Positions 34,725-44,493 of a stretch of DNA of 64,000 nucleotides are shown here, one piece after another. Position numbers and translations under genes: made by a program. The notes below the pieces were generated by a model, which saw only the letters and a program-made list of their open reading frames with translations, did not search any database and was not told where the DNA came from. The DNA is taken from contig JADGDO010000011.1 of NCBI GenBank assembly GCA_016744855.1, positions 1 through 64,000 of the forward strand. Direction: 5' to 3'. Origin of the DNA: Candidatus Fermentibacteraceae bacterium. Its GTDB lineage: Bacteria > Fermentibacterota > Fermentibacteria > Fermentibacterales > JCC-6. Positions within the stretch are counted from its first letter, which is position 1. Every line of letters starts with the position of its first letter.

Positions 34725-35831
34725 TCAGTCGCCCAATATGTAGAGCTTGTGGAAGTCTTCGGTAAGCATATCAAAAGCGAGAACTCCATAAGGGTTCACT
34801 TGCATATCAATGTAATATGCTGAATCAGGAAGAGCAACAACTATCTCTCTCAACTGTTCACCTGAACGGGAAACTACATCCCATAGATCTCCCGGTAACC
34901 CTCCTCTGCGGCACCAGATATTGCCATCCCTGTCTACTCCAAGGGCACTGATAAATGGTTGCTGGTCTGGCATGTTTACAAATGCCATCTCTGATGTACC
35001 ACTTTCATCAGAATAGGCGTATTGAAGTTGAAAAGCTCCCGGAACCATCACAGTATCCGGTGCTGATATCCTCTCGCGTTCATGAAAAAGAAGAAGTGTA
35101 TCGAGTGCTTCTGCCTCCTCGCCATATACTTCAACCATCCAATTATCGGATTGAATTCTACTCAGATACATTGTGCCAATACCGTCTGAAGTGGCTACCA
35201 GGTAGGCGGGTGTAAAGTCAGTAGATGGTGTTGGATTTCCCGACCAGGCAAAATATTCGGTTACAATTTCACCTGTGATAGCATGATATCTATTTAAGGA
35301 ATAGGTAACATTGATGCCTTCATCTCCCAGTTTCATACCAAAATAATAACAGACAAATGTTGAATCATTGAAGGCGAAACAATCAAGAGGTAGGCCTCCA
35401 AGACCCTCCATAGACCATCCAGCGAGAAATTCACCATTCTCATTAAATGCATTCACTTTCCCCATCATCTCTGCAACAACAACAATACCGGAAGAAAGTC
35501 TTGTGAATTTGAAAGGATGCTGAAACTCACCAGGCCCTCCCCCAAAACCACCAAAGCTTCTTTGGAAAACACCGCTGCTGTCAAAAACAGATACTGTTCC
35601 CTTTATTCTATCAAGAATTACAGGAGAAGCATCCGGTAGCATTGTATAGTCTGCGATTGCTCCAAGTGTATAGCAGCTATCACCCATCAGGATGCCTATT
35701 GAGTCAACAGCAGAAATAGTGTCAACAGGAATTCCTTCCGGTTCAGCCGACAACTCGATCACCGCCGGGCTCTCAGAACAGCCAGTAATCAAAAAGGTCA
35801 CTAATAGTAACAGTGATGTGAGATTTCTCAT
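34725..35831 (-). CDS. 6-bladed propeller lipoprotein (NHL-like)
   Basis: A 368-residue protein with lipobox LITGC and signal peptide (MRNLTSLLLLVTFLITGC). The pattern GTVSVFDSSGVFQRSFGGFGGGPGEFQHP is a strong NHL/6-bladed propeller signature seen in FCB lipoproteins. Further blades are less regular (NAFNENGEFLAGW, LGVDRDGNIWCRRGG). The gene is in a minus-strand row with DUF2141 upstream and selD 24 bases downstream, with no terminator. Its exact role is unknown; a lipoprotein upstream of selD in an operon is not explained by function. Confidence 0.78.
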   Translation of the reverse strand: MRNLTSLLLLVTFLITGCSESPAVIELSAEPEGIPVDTISAVDSIGILMGDSCYTLGAIADYTMLPDASPVILDRIKGTVSVFDSSGVFQRSFGGFGGGPGEFQHPFKFTRLSSGIVVVAEMMGKVNAFNENGEFLAGWSMEGLGGLPLDCFAFNDSTFVCYYFGMKLGDEGINVTYSLNRYHAITGEIVTEYFAWSGNPTPSTDFTPAYLVATSDGIGTMYLSRIQSDNWMVEVYGEEAEALDTLLLFHERERISAPDTVMVPGAFQLQYAYSDESGTSEMAFVNMPDQQPFISALGVDRDGNIWCRRGGLPGDLWDVVSRSGEQLREIVVALPDSAYYIDMQVNPYGVLAFDMLTEDFHKLYILGD

Positions 35832-35874
35832 ATTGCAAACCTTTCTGCTGATCTCATTATCTGTCGGGGTTTTT

Positions 35875-36315
35875 TTATAGTTCGATGGTCATTTCTAACG
35901 GTTCAATTCCCAGATCAAAAGAAGCATCTTCAAAGCTGGGTGGACCCATTCTTCCGGTCGCATTGTTGGATGCCCCGACCTTCTCACTGGGAGGGCCGTA
36001 GAACCTCATGTCCAACTCGCCATCATTGTCTTCATCATGATACACTGAAAATGCGTAAACTCCTGCGGGAAGGAAATCAAACGTAAATGTGACAGTTTCG
36101 GAAGTTACAGGCTCAGCAGCATCATACACGGCCTTCTCTAAGTCAGATGCGAAACCATCATCAGACATATAGAAAGCTATACGGACGGAACCTTCAATTT
36201 TATCAAACCCGGTAACATTAACTGTCAGGTATGTATAGTCATCAACTTCGACTTCTGCGAACGCCACAACGGACAATGTCAGTAATGCAAAGGGAAGCAG
36301 TAGAAATAATTTCAT
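35875..36315 (-). CDS. DUF2141 family secreted protein
   Basis: A 146-residue protein. The start at 36315 was chosen because AGAGG lies 6 bases upstream and a signal peptide follows (MKLFLLLPFALLTLSVVAFA). The body is a beta-sandwich with YLTVNVTGFDKIEGSVRIAFY, then LPAGVYAFSVYHDEDNDGEL, NGELD-type acid loop and FYGPPSEKVGASNNA, which is the DUF2141 pattern. Function unknown. It ends 43 bases before the propeller lipoprotein and starts 22 bases after the phosphoesterase. Confidence 0.8.
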   Translation of the reverse strand: MKLFLLLPFALLTLSVVAFAEVEVDDYTYLTVNVTGFDKIEGSVRIAFYMSDDGFASDLEKAVYDAAEPVTSETVTFTFDFLPAGVYAFSVYHDEDNDGELDMRFYGPPSEKVGASNNATGRMGPPSFEDASFDLGIEPLEMTIEL

Positions 36316-36337
36316 AGGAAACCTCTTTTTCACTTTT

Positions 36338-37048
36338 TTATTTGCCAAGATAGAGTCGTCCGGCAAGATTTCCGGGAAGACCAGCTTTGATAATGGAAGA
36401 TGCTGCAGCTTCTACATCATACTTCACCCGAACATGGCGGAAAGTTCTCTCTTCGGTATTAACAAGAAGATATGCGGCTCTGGGGTCTCCGTCTCGTGGC
36501 TGGCCCACACTACCGCAGTTAAGAAGGGAAAAGTCTGAAAATAATCCCGCAGGTTTATCAGAACAGCTGCCCATTCTGTTCCATTGCATAGGTATATGGG
36601 TGTGGCCGTATATTGACAGGCATTCACCTGCCGCAAGGATTGCATCTATAGCGGTTGCTGAATTCCGGATGTAAATCCAGGAGGAAGGGTTAACAACTGA
36701 AGCATGGCTAAGCCTGATTCCACAACATTTCAACTGCAGTGGAAGAGTGTTTATCCAGTCGATATAACTCTGTCCAAACTGCTTCCGGGTCCATTCAATA
36801 GCCTTCTGACCATCATGGTTGAAGTGGGAAATGCTGATAAGAGCAGCAGCACCCAAATCATGGTTACCAGCGATCACCTCATCACAGACATCGCGAACAA
36901 TATCAGCACACTCAACAGGGTTTGCGCCGTAACCCACCGTATCACCAAGACATATTGTTTTTTCTGCTTTAACTCCGGAAGAGTCATCAAGAACAGCCTT
37001 AAGTGCAGCGAGGTTACCATGAACATCGCTGAACACTCTTATCAACAT
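36338..37048 (-). CDS. calcineurin-like metallophosphoesterase
   Basis: A 236-residue protein with DVHGN, GDTVGYG, GNHD, and GHTHIPM motifs: the ligands of a two-metal phosphoesterase of the YfcE/DUF type. The start at 37048 was preferred because GGGGG lies 6 bases upstream; an ATG six bases earlier is too close to it. No signal peptide, so cytoplasmic. It heads a row of four minus-strand genes ending with selD. The substrate is unknown; relatives include phosphodiesterases and nucleotidases. Confidence 0.88.
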   Translation of the reverse strand: MLIRVFSDVHGNLAALKAVLDDSSGVKAEKTICLGDTVGYGANPVECADIVRDVCDEVIAGNHDLGAAALISISHFNHDGQKAIEWTRKQFGQSYIDWINTLPLQLKCCGIRLSHASVVNPSSWIYIRNSATAIDAILAAGECLSIYGHTHIPMQWNRMGSCSDKPAGLFSDFSLLNCGSVGQPRDGDPRAAYLLVNTEERTFRHVRVKYDVEAAASSIIKAGLPGNLAGRLYLGK

Positions 37049-37130
37049 GCGCATCCCCCATTGATTCTAAAAACCACCTAAGCTCATGTCCCCCCGAACA
37101 ACAACCAACACCCATGTACGCAACCTGATA

Positions 37131-37151
37131 CAGTATGATACTGAATGTCAA
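37131..37151. promoter_or_regulatory. dyad and -35 in the phosphoesterase/membrane protein divergent region
   Basis: A perfect inverted repeat CAGTAT-G-ATACTG (37131-37143), with a TTGACA on the minus strand at 37146-37151 next to it. It could be an operator overlapping the minus-strand promoter of the phosphoesterase. The -10 is weak (TATCAG at 15-bp spacing). Confidence 0.35.
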
Positions 37152-37226
37152 TATGTAAAAAGGGAAAAGAGCACTGTCAGTAATCAATTATTGATATATT
37201 GTGGTATCTGGGGGAGGGTGGCGAAT

Positions 37227-37721
37227 TTGGATGACCGGAAAGAATCACTGAAGTATCTCTTGAGACAGTTTCTGTTTGCGCTGCCTTTGTTCGGGGTGGG
37301 TATTTATTTACTTCTGCCAATTCCTGTTGAAGCCGAAAAACCTATCAAAATGCTGTCGGCTTTCTTTTTGTTGTTGGGTGCTCTTCTGATAGGGAAGCCG
37401 ATTGCTGCTTTGTTTAGCAGTTCGGCAAGCTCAATACTGTTTCCTGCCACTGCCGGTCGGGAGGTTATGCTTGTGTTCAGTATCCCTGAAGGCAAAATAA
37501 TCGCAGGAAAGTATGAAGAAGCCCTGGCTTTGTATCTGGAAATGATTCCTCTGGATCCGGAAAGACTGGAAATATATATGAGAATTATGGATCTGGCTGC
37601 ATACAAAATGAAACAACCCGAGACTGCTCGGGAAGCTTTTTGTACAGGGCTGAAAAATATCAAAGATATTGAAGACCGCCAGACACTTGCAGGGCAGTAC
37701 AAAAGAATTACTGAGGTATAG
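37227..37721 (+). CDS. membrane protein with TPR-like tail
   Basis: A 164-residue protein starting at TTG with GGGGGAGGG 8 bases upstream; an earlier ATG at 37086 has no site and adds sequence with no similarity to a protein. Two hydrophobic helices (about 14-60) are followed by a soluble part resembling a single TPR (AGKYEEALALYLEMIPLDPE, then RIMDLAAYKMKQPETAREAF). The function is unknown. It lies convergent with the rib/nusB operon, with a hairpin between. Confidence 0.6.
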   Translation: MDDRKESLKYLLRQFLFALPLFGVGIYLLLPIPVEAEKPIKMLSAFFLLLGALLIGKPIAALFSSSASSILFPATAGREVMLVFSIPEGKIIAGKYEEALALYLEMIPLDPERLEIYMRIMDLAAYKMKQPETAREAFCTGLKNIKDIEDRQTLAGQYKRITEV

Positions 37722-37740
37722 CCCCGGGTTTACCGGGGCC
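37721..37740. terminator. terminator hairpin between convergent transcripts
   Basis: A perfect 7-bp stem GCCCCGG/CCGGGGC with a GTTTA loop. There is no good T-run on either side, so it may act weakly in both directions (genes ending at 37721 and 37755). Confidence 0.55.
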
Positions 37741-37754
37741 ATATTCTTGTGTCT

Positions 37755-38159
37755 CTATTGGCCTCTTATAAGAATTTTATCGAGCACACCATTAACGAAT
37801 GAACCGGTCTTCGGGCCTTCAAAGTCTATAGCCAGTCGAACGGCTTCTTTGATTACGACAGGAGCGGGAATCTCGAGGTAGTTCTTTTCTGCCGTAGCCT
37901 GCTCAAGTATCAGCTTCGTTATGGGAGTAAGTCGCTCCATGGACCAGTTCACAAGAGAGCCCTCAATAAGAGCGTCTATCTCTTCTCTGTTCTTTTCAAC
38001 AGCTTTTGCAAGATCCTGTATCCATACTCTGGTTTCAGCGTCTTGAATACGAGAAGTAATTTGCATTAACTCCATATTCTCAACTATTGATTCCCCGTTT
38101 GCATCAGCTGCATAACGGCACTGAAGAAGGAACTTTCTCCCCCTGGTTCTTTGACCCAA
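37755..38159 (-). CDS. nusB: transcription antitermination protein NusB
   Basis: A 134-residue protein matching the NusB fold (RTRGRKFLLQCRYAADA, LVNWSMERLTPITKLILEQA, VVIKEAVRLAIDFEGPKTGSFVNGVL). NusB binds boxA RNA with NusE (S10) in antitermination of rRNA operons. The start lies 2 bases after the ribH stop codon, the usual ribH-nusB order in many bacteria. It is the last gene in the nine-gene operon. Confidence 0.93.
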   Translation of the reverse strand: MGQRTRGRKFLLQCRYAADANGESIVENMELMQITSRIQDAETRVWIQDLAKAVEKNREEIDALIEGSLVNWSMERLTPITKLILEQATAEKNYLEIPAPVVIKEAVRLAIDFEGPKTGSFVNGVLDKILIRGQ

Positions 38160-38160
38160 A

Positions 38161-38664
38161 TCACTCCTCCGGATTCTCTGTATTTGAAGCAGTGAAGCCG
38201 TGAATCTGCTCGAAGAGACTCACCATCTCCAGAGCTGTCATTGCTGCATCAAAACCCTTATTACCACTCTTTGTTCCTGCTCTGTCGATCGCCTGATCGA
38301 CAGTGTCAGCTGTAACCATTCCGTAAATAACAGGAACTGTGGAATTCATCCCTGCCTGGGCAATACCCTTGGCATTTTCAGATGTTACATAATCAAAATG
38401 AGGAGTTTCTCCACGTATTATCGCACCGAGACAGATAACAGCATCAAAAGATCTGCTTCCAGTCAGGTTCGAAGCTACGGAAGGGATTTCCCAAGCACCG
38501 GGCACCCAGAAAACATCTATATCCTCTTCTTCAACTCCGTGACGGATAAGACAATCCTGAGCTCCGTCAAGAAGTCTTCCTGTAATAAAACTGTTGAACC
38601 TAGAAATAACTATAGCTATTTTCAAGCCCTCGCCTTCAAGTCGTCCTTCATGTATCCAGGCCAT
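38161..38664 (-). CDS. ribH: 6,7-dimethyl-8-ribityllumazine synthase
   Basis: A 167-residue protein; ATG at 38664 is 9 bases after AAGGGAG and leads directly into the conserved [13 protein letters not shown]...[12 protein letters not shown]. The [14 protein letters not shown] active-site loop and VPGAWEIP segment are intact. It makes the riboflavin precursor from 3,4-dihydroxy-2-butanone 4-phosphate and the ribityl pyrimidine. Its start lies inside the end of ribBA, an overlap of 17 bases, so translation is coupled. Confidence 0.93.
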   Translation of the reverse strand: MAWIHEGRLEGEGLKIAIVISRFNSFITGRLLDGAQDCLIRHGVEEEDIDVFWVPGAWEIPSVASNLTGSRSFDAVICLGAIIRGETPHFDYVTSENAKGIAQAGMNSTVPVIYGMVTADTVDQAIDRAGTKSGNKGFDAAMTALEMVSLFEQIHGFTASNTENPEE

Positions 38665-39883
38665 GCTCACCAACTCCCTTCAGCAGGTGTCCCATTCTGT
38701 CTCTTTTTGTTCTGAGATAGAAAAGGTTCTCATCTGTTGGGTCTACTTCAATTCCGACACGCTCGGTTACTTCAAGACCATAGCCGGAAAGCCCAATGAT
38801 TTTTTTCGGATTGTTTGTCATCAGTCTAATAGAAGTCAAACCCATATCACTTAAGATCTGTGCACCAAGGCCGTAATCACGGAGGTCAGGTGCAAATCCC
38901 AGTTCCACATTAGCATCAACAGTATCCATTCCCCGGTCCTGAAGGTGGTAGGCTTTAATTTTATTAGCCAGGCCAATTCCACGACCTTCCTGAGCCATAT
39001 AGAGGATAACACCGCAACCCTCTTCAGAGACTTGTCGCATTGCAGCATGCAACTGACTTCCGCAATCGCATCGTCTGCTGGCAAACACATCGCCTGTCAG
39101 ACACTGAGAATGCACTCTTACAAGAATGTTTTCTCCCTTTTTAGCGATATCTCCTTTGTAGAGAGCAACATGGGTTTCCTTGTCTAAAAGGCTTTCGTAA
39201 ACCTTAACCCTGAACTCACCAAAATCGGTTGGGAGGATAGCATCTGCAACACACTCAACGAGCACTTCACTCTTGTGGCGGTATTTTACCAATTCTTCTA
39301 CCGATGTGAGTAAAAGACCATGTTTCTCTGCAAACACCTTTAACTGAGGCAGTCTCGCCATTGTGCCATCGGTGTTCATTATCTCACAGATAACTCCAGA
39401 TGGGTGAAGCCCAGCGAGTTTAGCGAGATCCACCGCAGTTTCGGTATGACCTATTCTTCGCAGAACACCACCATCTCTTGCGGCGAGGGGGAAAATGTGT
39501 CCCGGTCTTCCAAGATCCTCCGGCTTGGAGTTCTGGTCTATGGCCACTGCTATTGTTTTAGCTCTGTCTGCAGCACTGATCCCGGTTGTTACTCCATCAA
39601 TTGCATCGATACTGACTGTGAATGCCGTCTCGTGCAAAGAAGTGTTTCTAGGCACCATTGCATTAAGATCCAGCCGTGCAAGATGCTCTTTTTTCATTGC
39701 CAGGCAAACAAGCCCGCGGGCATGTGTGGCCATGAAGTTAATATGTGCCGCGTCACAGAATTCAGCGGCAATAATCAGGTCGCCTTCATTTTCGCGATTC
39801 TCATCATCAACTACTATTATCATCTCGCCGCGTTTTATCGCGGCAATGGCTTCTTCAGCCCCTGCCAGATTGGTACTCTTCAA
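38648..39883 (-). CDS. ribBA: bifunctional 3,4-DHBP synthase / GTP cyclohydrolase II
   Basis: A 411-residue fusion. The N-terminal RibB half (1-205) has [10 protein letters not shown] and [10 protein letters not shown]; the C-terminal RibA half (from about 210) has the zinc Cys cluster ([18 protein letters not shown]), EGRGIGL and the GTP-binding segment MTNNPKK. Both halves look active. It provides both precursors of riboflavin. The start overlaps the end of ribE by 29 bases. Confidence 0.95.
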   Translation of the reverse strand: MKSTNLAGAEEAIAAIKRGEMIIVVDDENRENEGDLIIAAEFCDAAHINFMATHARGLVCLAMKKEHLARLDLNAMVPRNTSLHETAFTVSIDAIDGVTTGISAADRAKTIAVAIDQNSKPEDLGRPGHIFPLAARDGGVLRRIGHTETAVDLAKLAGLHPSGVICEIMNTDGTMARLPQLKVFAEKHGLLLTSVEELVKYRHKSEVLVECVADAILPTDFGEFRVKVYESLLDKETHVALYKGDIAKKGENILVRVHSQCLTGDVFASRRCDCGSQLHAAMRQVSEEGCGVILYMAQEGRGIGLANKIKAYHLQDRGMDTVDANVELGFAPDLRDYGLGAQILSDMGLTSIRLMTNNPKKIIGLSGYGLEVTERVGIEVDPTDENLFYLRTKRDRMGHLLKGVGEHGLDT

Positions 39884-40475
39884 GGTACTCCCTCAGCGAT
39901 TCTTTTGATCCAGCTGCCATTGCAGCCCGTGCAACATATTTACCTATTATATCGAACTCGAGATTAACACGATAACCGGGCTTCCAATCCCCGGCAGTTG
40001 TAGACTTCAGGGTTTCGGGAATGATGGCAACAGAAAAACTGCTTTCAGTAAGACCAGCCACAGTAAGACTAATTCCTGAAACAGTGACAGAACCCTTTTC
40101 GACAAGAAGTGTCGAGTATTCCCTGGGGAAAGATACAGTTATCTCACTGAATCCTGAGGTTCTTCTTGTCTTAACAACAGTGCCGGCTGTATCTACATGC
40201 CCGGTCACATAATGTCCGTGAAAGCGTCCGTCGGCTGACATCGATCTTTCAAGATTGACTCTTACTCCACGGAGAGGAGCAGCAATTCTCCTGAAAGTCT
40301 CCGGAGAAACATCAAAAGACAAAATGCGTCCGTCTGTCTGTGTTACTGTAAGACATGAACCGTTAACAGCAAGGCTGTCTCCCGGACTGAGATCAAGGTT
40401 TGTCTCTACCTCAATTTTCAGTCTGGTACCTGTACTCTTCACAGTTCCCATACACTCAATCAGCCCTGTAAACAA
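39855..40475 (-). CDS. ribE: riboflavin synthase alpha chain
   Basis: A 206-residue protein with the start [12 protein letters not shown] of riboflavin synthase and two lumazine-binding repeats ([10 protein letters not shown] and [11 protein letters not shown] segments). It converts two lumazine molecules into riboflavin. Its start overlaps the ribD stop region by 20 bases, which supports coupled translation. Confidence 0.94.
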   Translation of the reverse strand: MFTGLIECMGTVKSTGTRLKIEVETNLDLSPGDSLAVNGSCLTVTQTDGRILSFDVSPETFRRIAAPLRGVRVNLERSMSADGRFHGHYVTGHVDTAGTVVKTRRTSGFSEITVSFPREYSTLLVEKGSVTVSGISLTVAGLTESSFSVAIIPETLKSTTAGDWKPGYRVNLEFDIIGKYVARAAMAAGSKESLREYLEEYQSGRG

Positions 40476-41532
40476 CTTGTCCCTCCGTAAGAATGTCTTG
40501 TCCAGTTCGCGTTACATTAACATTTTCCATCCGGAGAATATCTGCAATGCTCTCTATGCCTGCATCTCCCAGAAGTGGGAATCCTCTGCTTCCGAGTATT
40601 GCCGGTGCCGAGAATATGCTCAGTCTGTCAACCAGGTGGTTTCTAAGTAAAGAAGCAGCAAGAGAACCACCCCCCTCGCACAAAATCAGACCGAATCCCT
40701 CTTCTGCTGTACGCTCCAGAAGCTGCGCCGGGGTTTCTATCCCCATCCATACTTCCACGCCATTGGGAAGGTTAAGCTTTTTAGCGGTTGCGACGACGGT
40801 TCTGCCCGGAGAATTAAACAACTTCAGCTTGTCCGACATTTCACTGTTTGCAAGAACTATTCTAACGGGCTGCTGATCCTCTGGGCACTCAACAGATCTT
40901 GCGGTAAGCTCCGGATCATCTGCAACGGCAGTTCCCCGCCCAATAAGTACGGCGTGAGAATCTCTTCGGTACTCATGCACCCGTTTTCTGGACTCAGGTC
41001 CGGTAATCCATCTGCTTGATCCATCTGCTGCTGCACTTCTTCCATCCAGAGAGCCTGCCATCTTAAGATGGAGAAAACTTCTCCCCGTTGAGATGTAATG
41101 AAGATATACTTCGTTGAGTTTCTCTACCTCTTCTGCAAGAAGCCCTGTTTCAACCTCTATTCCTCTCTCTTTCAGGAAATCTATTCCCTGACCTGAGACA
41201 AGAGGATTCGGATCTTCAATACCGACTACCACACGGGTAATACCAGCCTCAGCAATAGCTAAAGCACAGGGTGGTGTTTTTCCAAAATGGCTGCATGGCT
41301 CAAGAGTGACAACCATTGTACACCCTTTTACATCAAAATCAGCAGCATTTGTAAGGGCATTTCTCTCTGCGTGAGCCCCTCCGTGAAAAGCATGAAACCC
41401 TTCAGCAACAACGTCACCTTCGGAAGAAAGAATAACAGCTCCGACTCTGGGATTAGGGAATGCTTTCTTCCCTCCCCCGGCAGCAAGTTCCACTGCCCTC
41501 TTCATTGCTGCCCGTTCAAACTTACTGAACAA
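40456..41532 (-). CDS. ribD: bifunctional deaminase/reductase of riboflavin synthesis
   Basis: A 358-residue protein. The deaminase domain (1-145) has HAERNAL and the zinc motif EPCSHFGKTPPC; the reductase domain (about 150-358) has GSLDGRSA and GGGSLAASLL segments. It converts the GTP cyclohydrolase product to the ribityl pyrimidine. It begins 20 bases after the transglutaminase-like gene. No FMN riboswitch is seen ahead of it, since it is inside the operon. Confidence 0.94.
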   Translation of the reverse strand: MFSKFERAAMKRAVELAAGGGKKAFPNPRVGAVILSSEGDVVAEGFHAFHGGAHAERNALTNAADFDVKGCTMVVTLEPCSHFGKTPPCALAIAEAGITRVVVGIEDPNPLVSGQGIDFLKERGIEVETGLLAEEVEKLNEVYLHYISTGRSFLHLKMAGSLDGRSAAADGSSRWITGPESRKRVHEYRRDSHAVLIGRGTAVADDPELTARSVECPEDQQPVRIVLANSEMSDKLKLFNSPGRTVVATAKKLNLPNGVEVWMGIETPAQLLERTAEEGFGLILCEGGGSLAASLLRNHLVDRLSIFSAPAILGSRGFPLLGDAGIESIADILRMENVNVTRTGQDILTEGQVVYRAD

Positions 41533-41553
41533 ACTTACTCCCTGCCCTTAATT

Positions 41554-43005
41554 CTACTGCTCTTCAACACTGAGTCTTCCGAGAACTCCATTTACAACAT
41601 ACTGTGCATCAAGACTTCCCTGGGCAAGCACAATGTGAGTGCAGTCTGCAATCTGCTGGCCAAATGTCGGATCAATCGCAACCCATTCACCAACCCAGAC
41701 TGCAGGCCATGCATGGTAACCGAAAATACCATTATCAACATAGACGATTCCAGCACAGGTAACAGCAGGAATCCCAACAGCACGGCATAGAGCAACGGTA
41801 AGAATAGTGTGCTCATTGCAGTCACCTCTCAGGTTATCTAGAACATCAACGGCAGAAGGAAGTGAAACAGTGGGTACGTTTTCTACCTGCCTGTCTACAA
41901 ATCTGGATATTGCTGCTACTGCTTCCCATGCATTTGCAACACCCTCAGTAAGGCTGTCTGCAACTGATACCATTACAGGATCGTAACACTGAATCATGGC
42001 GTCTGCTTCAAGGAAAGGATTCAGTTCTTCGCTTACTTCTTCCATTGGGAAAACAACCGGATTCTGTGGAACTGTGGAGGTAACTGTAATGATCGGTCCA
42101 TCTGTTTTGTTTTGAATACCGGGATACTCCAGCTCGAATTCGTTCCAGTCGATATCTCCAACCAGAAGCCATGATCTTTCGCCTGTGTCCCTGGGATTTC
42201 TGACAGCATTTGATGTAACAGCGTACACCTCGTAAAGATCGCTGGATGGAACAATAGCATCGTTAGTGTCAGGGGCGACTCTTGTGAGAATCATACCCAT
42301 ACCTGCTTCTTCCTCACGGACAATCTGGCCTTCATAAACCCAGACTGTATTCCTCATTCCCTGCTGAACAATTACAAGGCGTGCTGCTGGAACCAAGTCA
42401 CCCATAAGCGAAACTTCTTCTATAGCTTCACAGGTAACCACAGCCTCAAAAATCATTCCGGTGGAAGGATCAAATGTGGGGAAAGTTCTTGCATCTCCCT
42501 CAGCCCATTCCATGGTTGCAGAGGCGAGGTCAACGAAAGCAGGAAGGAAATTTCCCTCAAACTCGTTTGTGCTCACAATATCACGGCCGGAGGTACTCAT
42601 TGTCAGTTCAACAGAATTCCCTGTTCGTACTGCCACAGCACCTATAACAGAAGTTCCGTCAGACATGGACATGCTAAGGTAGCCAAGGTCCATGTTTGTA
42701 CCGGTACGTGCTTCAACATCCATGGAAACAGTTCGAGTTGTTCCCATAAGAAGAAGATGCCATTCCATTGTCTGGGTAATAAACAGTGAATCTCCAACGG
42801 CCTCAGTCTGCATGGTCATGTAACCGACATCTTCACCCTGGAGAGAAACAGCGAATTTCTGGTAATCTGCAGAAGCATAAGAACCGTGTACTGATGCAAT
42901 GGTTTCTATCGAATCCTGATTTACATCTTCTCCAGCTTCTGCACCGCAGCCTGCAACCGCAAAAACGGCTATAAAAACCAGAAGAAATCCCTTCACTATT
43001 TTCAT
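41554..43005 (-). CDS. transglutaminase-like lipoprotein
   Basis: A 483-residue lipoprotein (lipobox AVAGC, residues about 16-20). The C-terminal third has a transglutaminase/protease-like core with Cys in RGDCNEHTILTVALCRAV, His in GYHAWPAVW and Asp in AIDPTFGQ. The N-terminal part is beta-rich and unrecognised. Periplasmic, membrane-anchored. It overlaps the epimerase stop codon by 4 bases, which shows operon coupling. The substrate is unknown. Confidence 0.85.
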   Translation of the reverse strand: MKIVKGFLLVFIAVFAVAGCGAEAGEDVNQDSIETIASVHGSYASADYQKFAVSLQGEDVGYMTMQTEAVGDSLFITQTMEWHLLLMGTTRTVSMDVEARTGTNMDLGYLSMSMSDGTSVIGAVAVRTGNSVELTMSTSGRDIVSTNEFEGNFLPAFVDLASATMEWAEGDARTFPTFDPSTGMIFEAVVTCEAIEEVSLMGDLVPAARLVIVQQGMRNTVWVYEGQIVREEEAGMGMILTRVAPDTNDAIVPSSDLYEVYAVTSNAVRNPRDTGERSWLLVGDIDWNEFELEYPGIQNKTDGPIITVTSTVPQNPVVFPMEEVSEELNPFLEADAMIQCYDPVMVSVADSLTEGVANAWEAVAAISRFVDRQVENVPTVSLPSAVDVLDNLRGDCNEHTILTVALCRAVGIPAVTCAGIVYVDNGIFGYHAWPAVWVGEWVAIDPTFGQQIADCTHIVLAQGSLDAQYVVNGVLGRLSVEEQ

Positions 43006-44051
43006 TTCAGTATCCTCTCTATTTCAGATGCTATCCTGGCTCCGGCTCCCCCATCCCACATGGGAATAACAGGAGGGTTTTCCGGTCTCTTTTCTATCTG
43101 ACTTCTCACAGCAGCTGGGATTTTCTCCGGATCTGGGCAAAGAATATTTGTACCGAGGGTACAGGTTATCGGTCTTTCAGTATTCGGCCTTACCGTAACA
43201 CAGGGAACACCCATAACTGATGTCTCTTCCTGAATTCCACCTGAATCGGTTATAACAACTTCTGCCATCTGCTGATGTCTGATAAAAGCCAGATAATCCA
43301 TTGGTTTGATCATGGTTAGATTAGCGGGAACTCTGTTTTGAAGATCCCAGTTCTGAATGTTTTTAAGTGTTCTGGGATGAGCTGGGAAAAGGAGAGATAG
43401 AGGTGACAGTTTCCCCAGGGCATCAAGAATACTCCCGAGAAGCTTCCTGTTATCCACATTACCCGGCCTGTGAAGAGTCACCAGACCGTACTTGCCTTTT
43501 GGCACCGCAACGGAAGCTGCCTCTGGAAGAAGCCTGAGAAGGGTATCGATCATGGGGTTACCCACCATAACAATCGAATCTGCAGGCCTGCCCTCGCGAA
43601 TAAGGTTTTCTTTTGCCTCAGAGCTGGTAATAAGAAGAAGATCACTTATCTGGTCGGTTAGAAGCCTGTTTATTTCCTCCGGCATTGTTCTGTCAAAGCT
43701 TCTTAAACCAGCCTCCACATGAACGGTTGGTGTGCCGTATCTTACTGCGGTAAGAACGCAGGCGAGTGTAGAATTGACATCCCCGACTACAACAACAGCA
43801 TCAGGTTTCCCCTGAAGAAAAACTGGCTCGTAGGCCTTCATGATATCTGCTGTTTGGACTGTAATTGTCGAGCTGCCTACCCCCAGATTAATATCCGGTT
43901 TGGGCAATCCCAGCTGGTCGAAAAAACTGCCGGACATCGAGTAGTCGTAATGCTGACCGGTATGAATAAGCCTTACCTTCCCAGAAAGACCTCGAATAAT
44001 CGAATCAACCTTCATGAAGTTAGGTCTTGCTCCGCAGATAAGATCAATCAT
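43002..44051 (-). CDS. wecB: UDP-N-acetylglucosamine 2-epimerase (non-hydrolysing)
   Basis: A 349-residue protein matching the WecB/MnaA family: GARPNFMKVDSIIRG, HTGQHYD, HVEAGLRSFDRTMPEE, LHRPGNVD, DSGGIQEE. It makes UDP-ManNAc for surface polysaccharide. Its start overlaps the rpiB stop by 4 bases. The functional link to the riboflavin genes is not obvious; it may be an operon by proximity only. Confidence 0.94.
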   Translation of the reverse strand: MIDLICGARPNFMKVDSIIRGLSGKVRLIHTGQHYDYSMSGSFFDQLGLPKPDINLGVGSSTITVQTADIMKAYEPVFLQGKPDAVVVVGDVNSTLACVLTAVRYGTPTVHVEAGLRSFDRTMPEEINRLLTDQISDLLLITSSEAKENLIREGRPADSIVMVGNPMIDTLLRLLPEAASVAVPKGKYGLVTLHRPGNVDNRKLLGSILDALGKLSPLSLLFPAHPRTLKNIQNWDLQNRVPANLTMIKPMDYLAFIRHQQMAEVVITDSGGIQEETSVMGVPCVTVRPNTERPITCTLGTNILCPDPEKIPAAVRSQIEKRPENPPVIPMWDGGAGARIASEIERILK

Positions 44052-44491
44052 GAAATCACTTCCGGTAGATCAAATTTGTCAGTTCTTCTTTTGTGCCTTC
44101 CACCCTCGAATTCTTCGTGAAGAAAAACGTCTGTTATCTCAGAGGCAAGAAAAAATCCGGTTAATCCGGCACCAAGAGCAAGAACATTAGCATCATTGTG
44201 TCGTCTGGCGTAGTAGGCCATCTTTGGAAAAAGGCAAAGTGCTGCACGGATTCCTTTGAATCTGTTCGCGGCAATACTCATACCTACTCCGGAATTACAG
44301 ACAAGAATTCCTTTTTCAGCTTTCCCATCAAGTAAAGCCCTGCAAAGGGTCTGAGCATAATCTGTGTAATCAACGGACTCAGCTGAACAGGGGCCCAGGT
44401 CAAGAACCTGATGCCCCTGTGATTCAAGTCGGCTGACCAGTTGTTCCTTCAAGAAAAAACCTGCATGATCGCTGGCCAGAACTAATTTCAT
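44048..44491 (-). CDS. rpiB: ribose-5-phosphate isomerase B
   Basis: A 147-residue protein from ATG at 44491 (MKLVLASDHAGFFLKEQL), with a GGGAAGG site about 11 bases upstream. Conserved LACNSGVGMSIAANR-type motif (here LVCNSGVGMSIAANRFKG) with the catalytic Cys, and RRHNDANVLALGAG. It interconverts ribose 5-phosphate and ribulose 5-phosphate, the latter being the RibB substrate, so it has a direct link to the riboflavin genes further down the operon. It lies 2 bases after ptb. Confidence 0.94.
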   Translation of the reverse strand: MKLVLASDHAGFFLKEQLVSRLESQGHQVLDLGPCSAESVDYTDYAQTLCRALLDGKAEKGILVCNSGVGMSIAANRFKGIRAALCLFPKMAYYARRHNDANVLALGAGLTGFFLASEITDVFLHEEFEGGRHKRRTDKFDLPEVIS

Positions 44492-44493
44492 TT

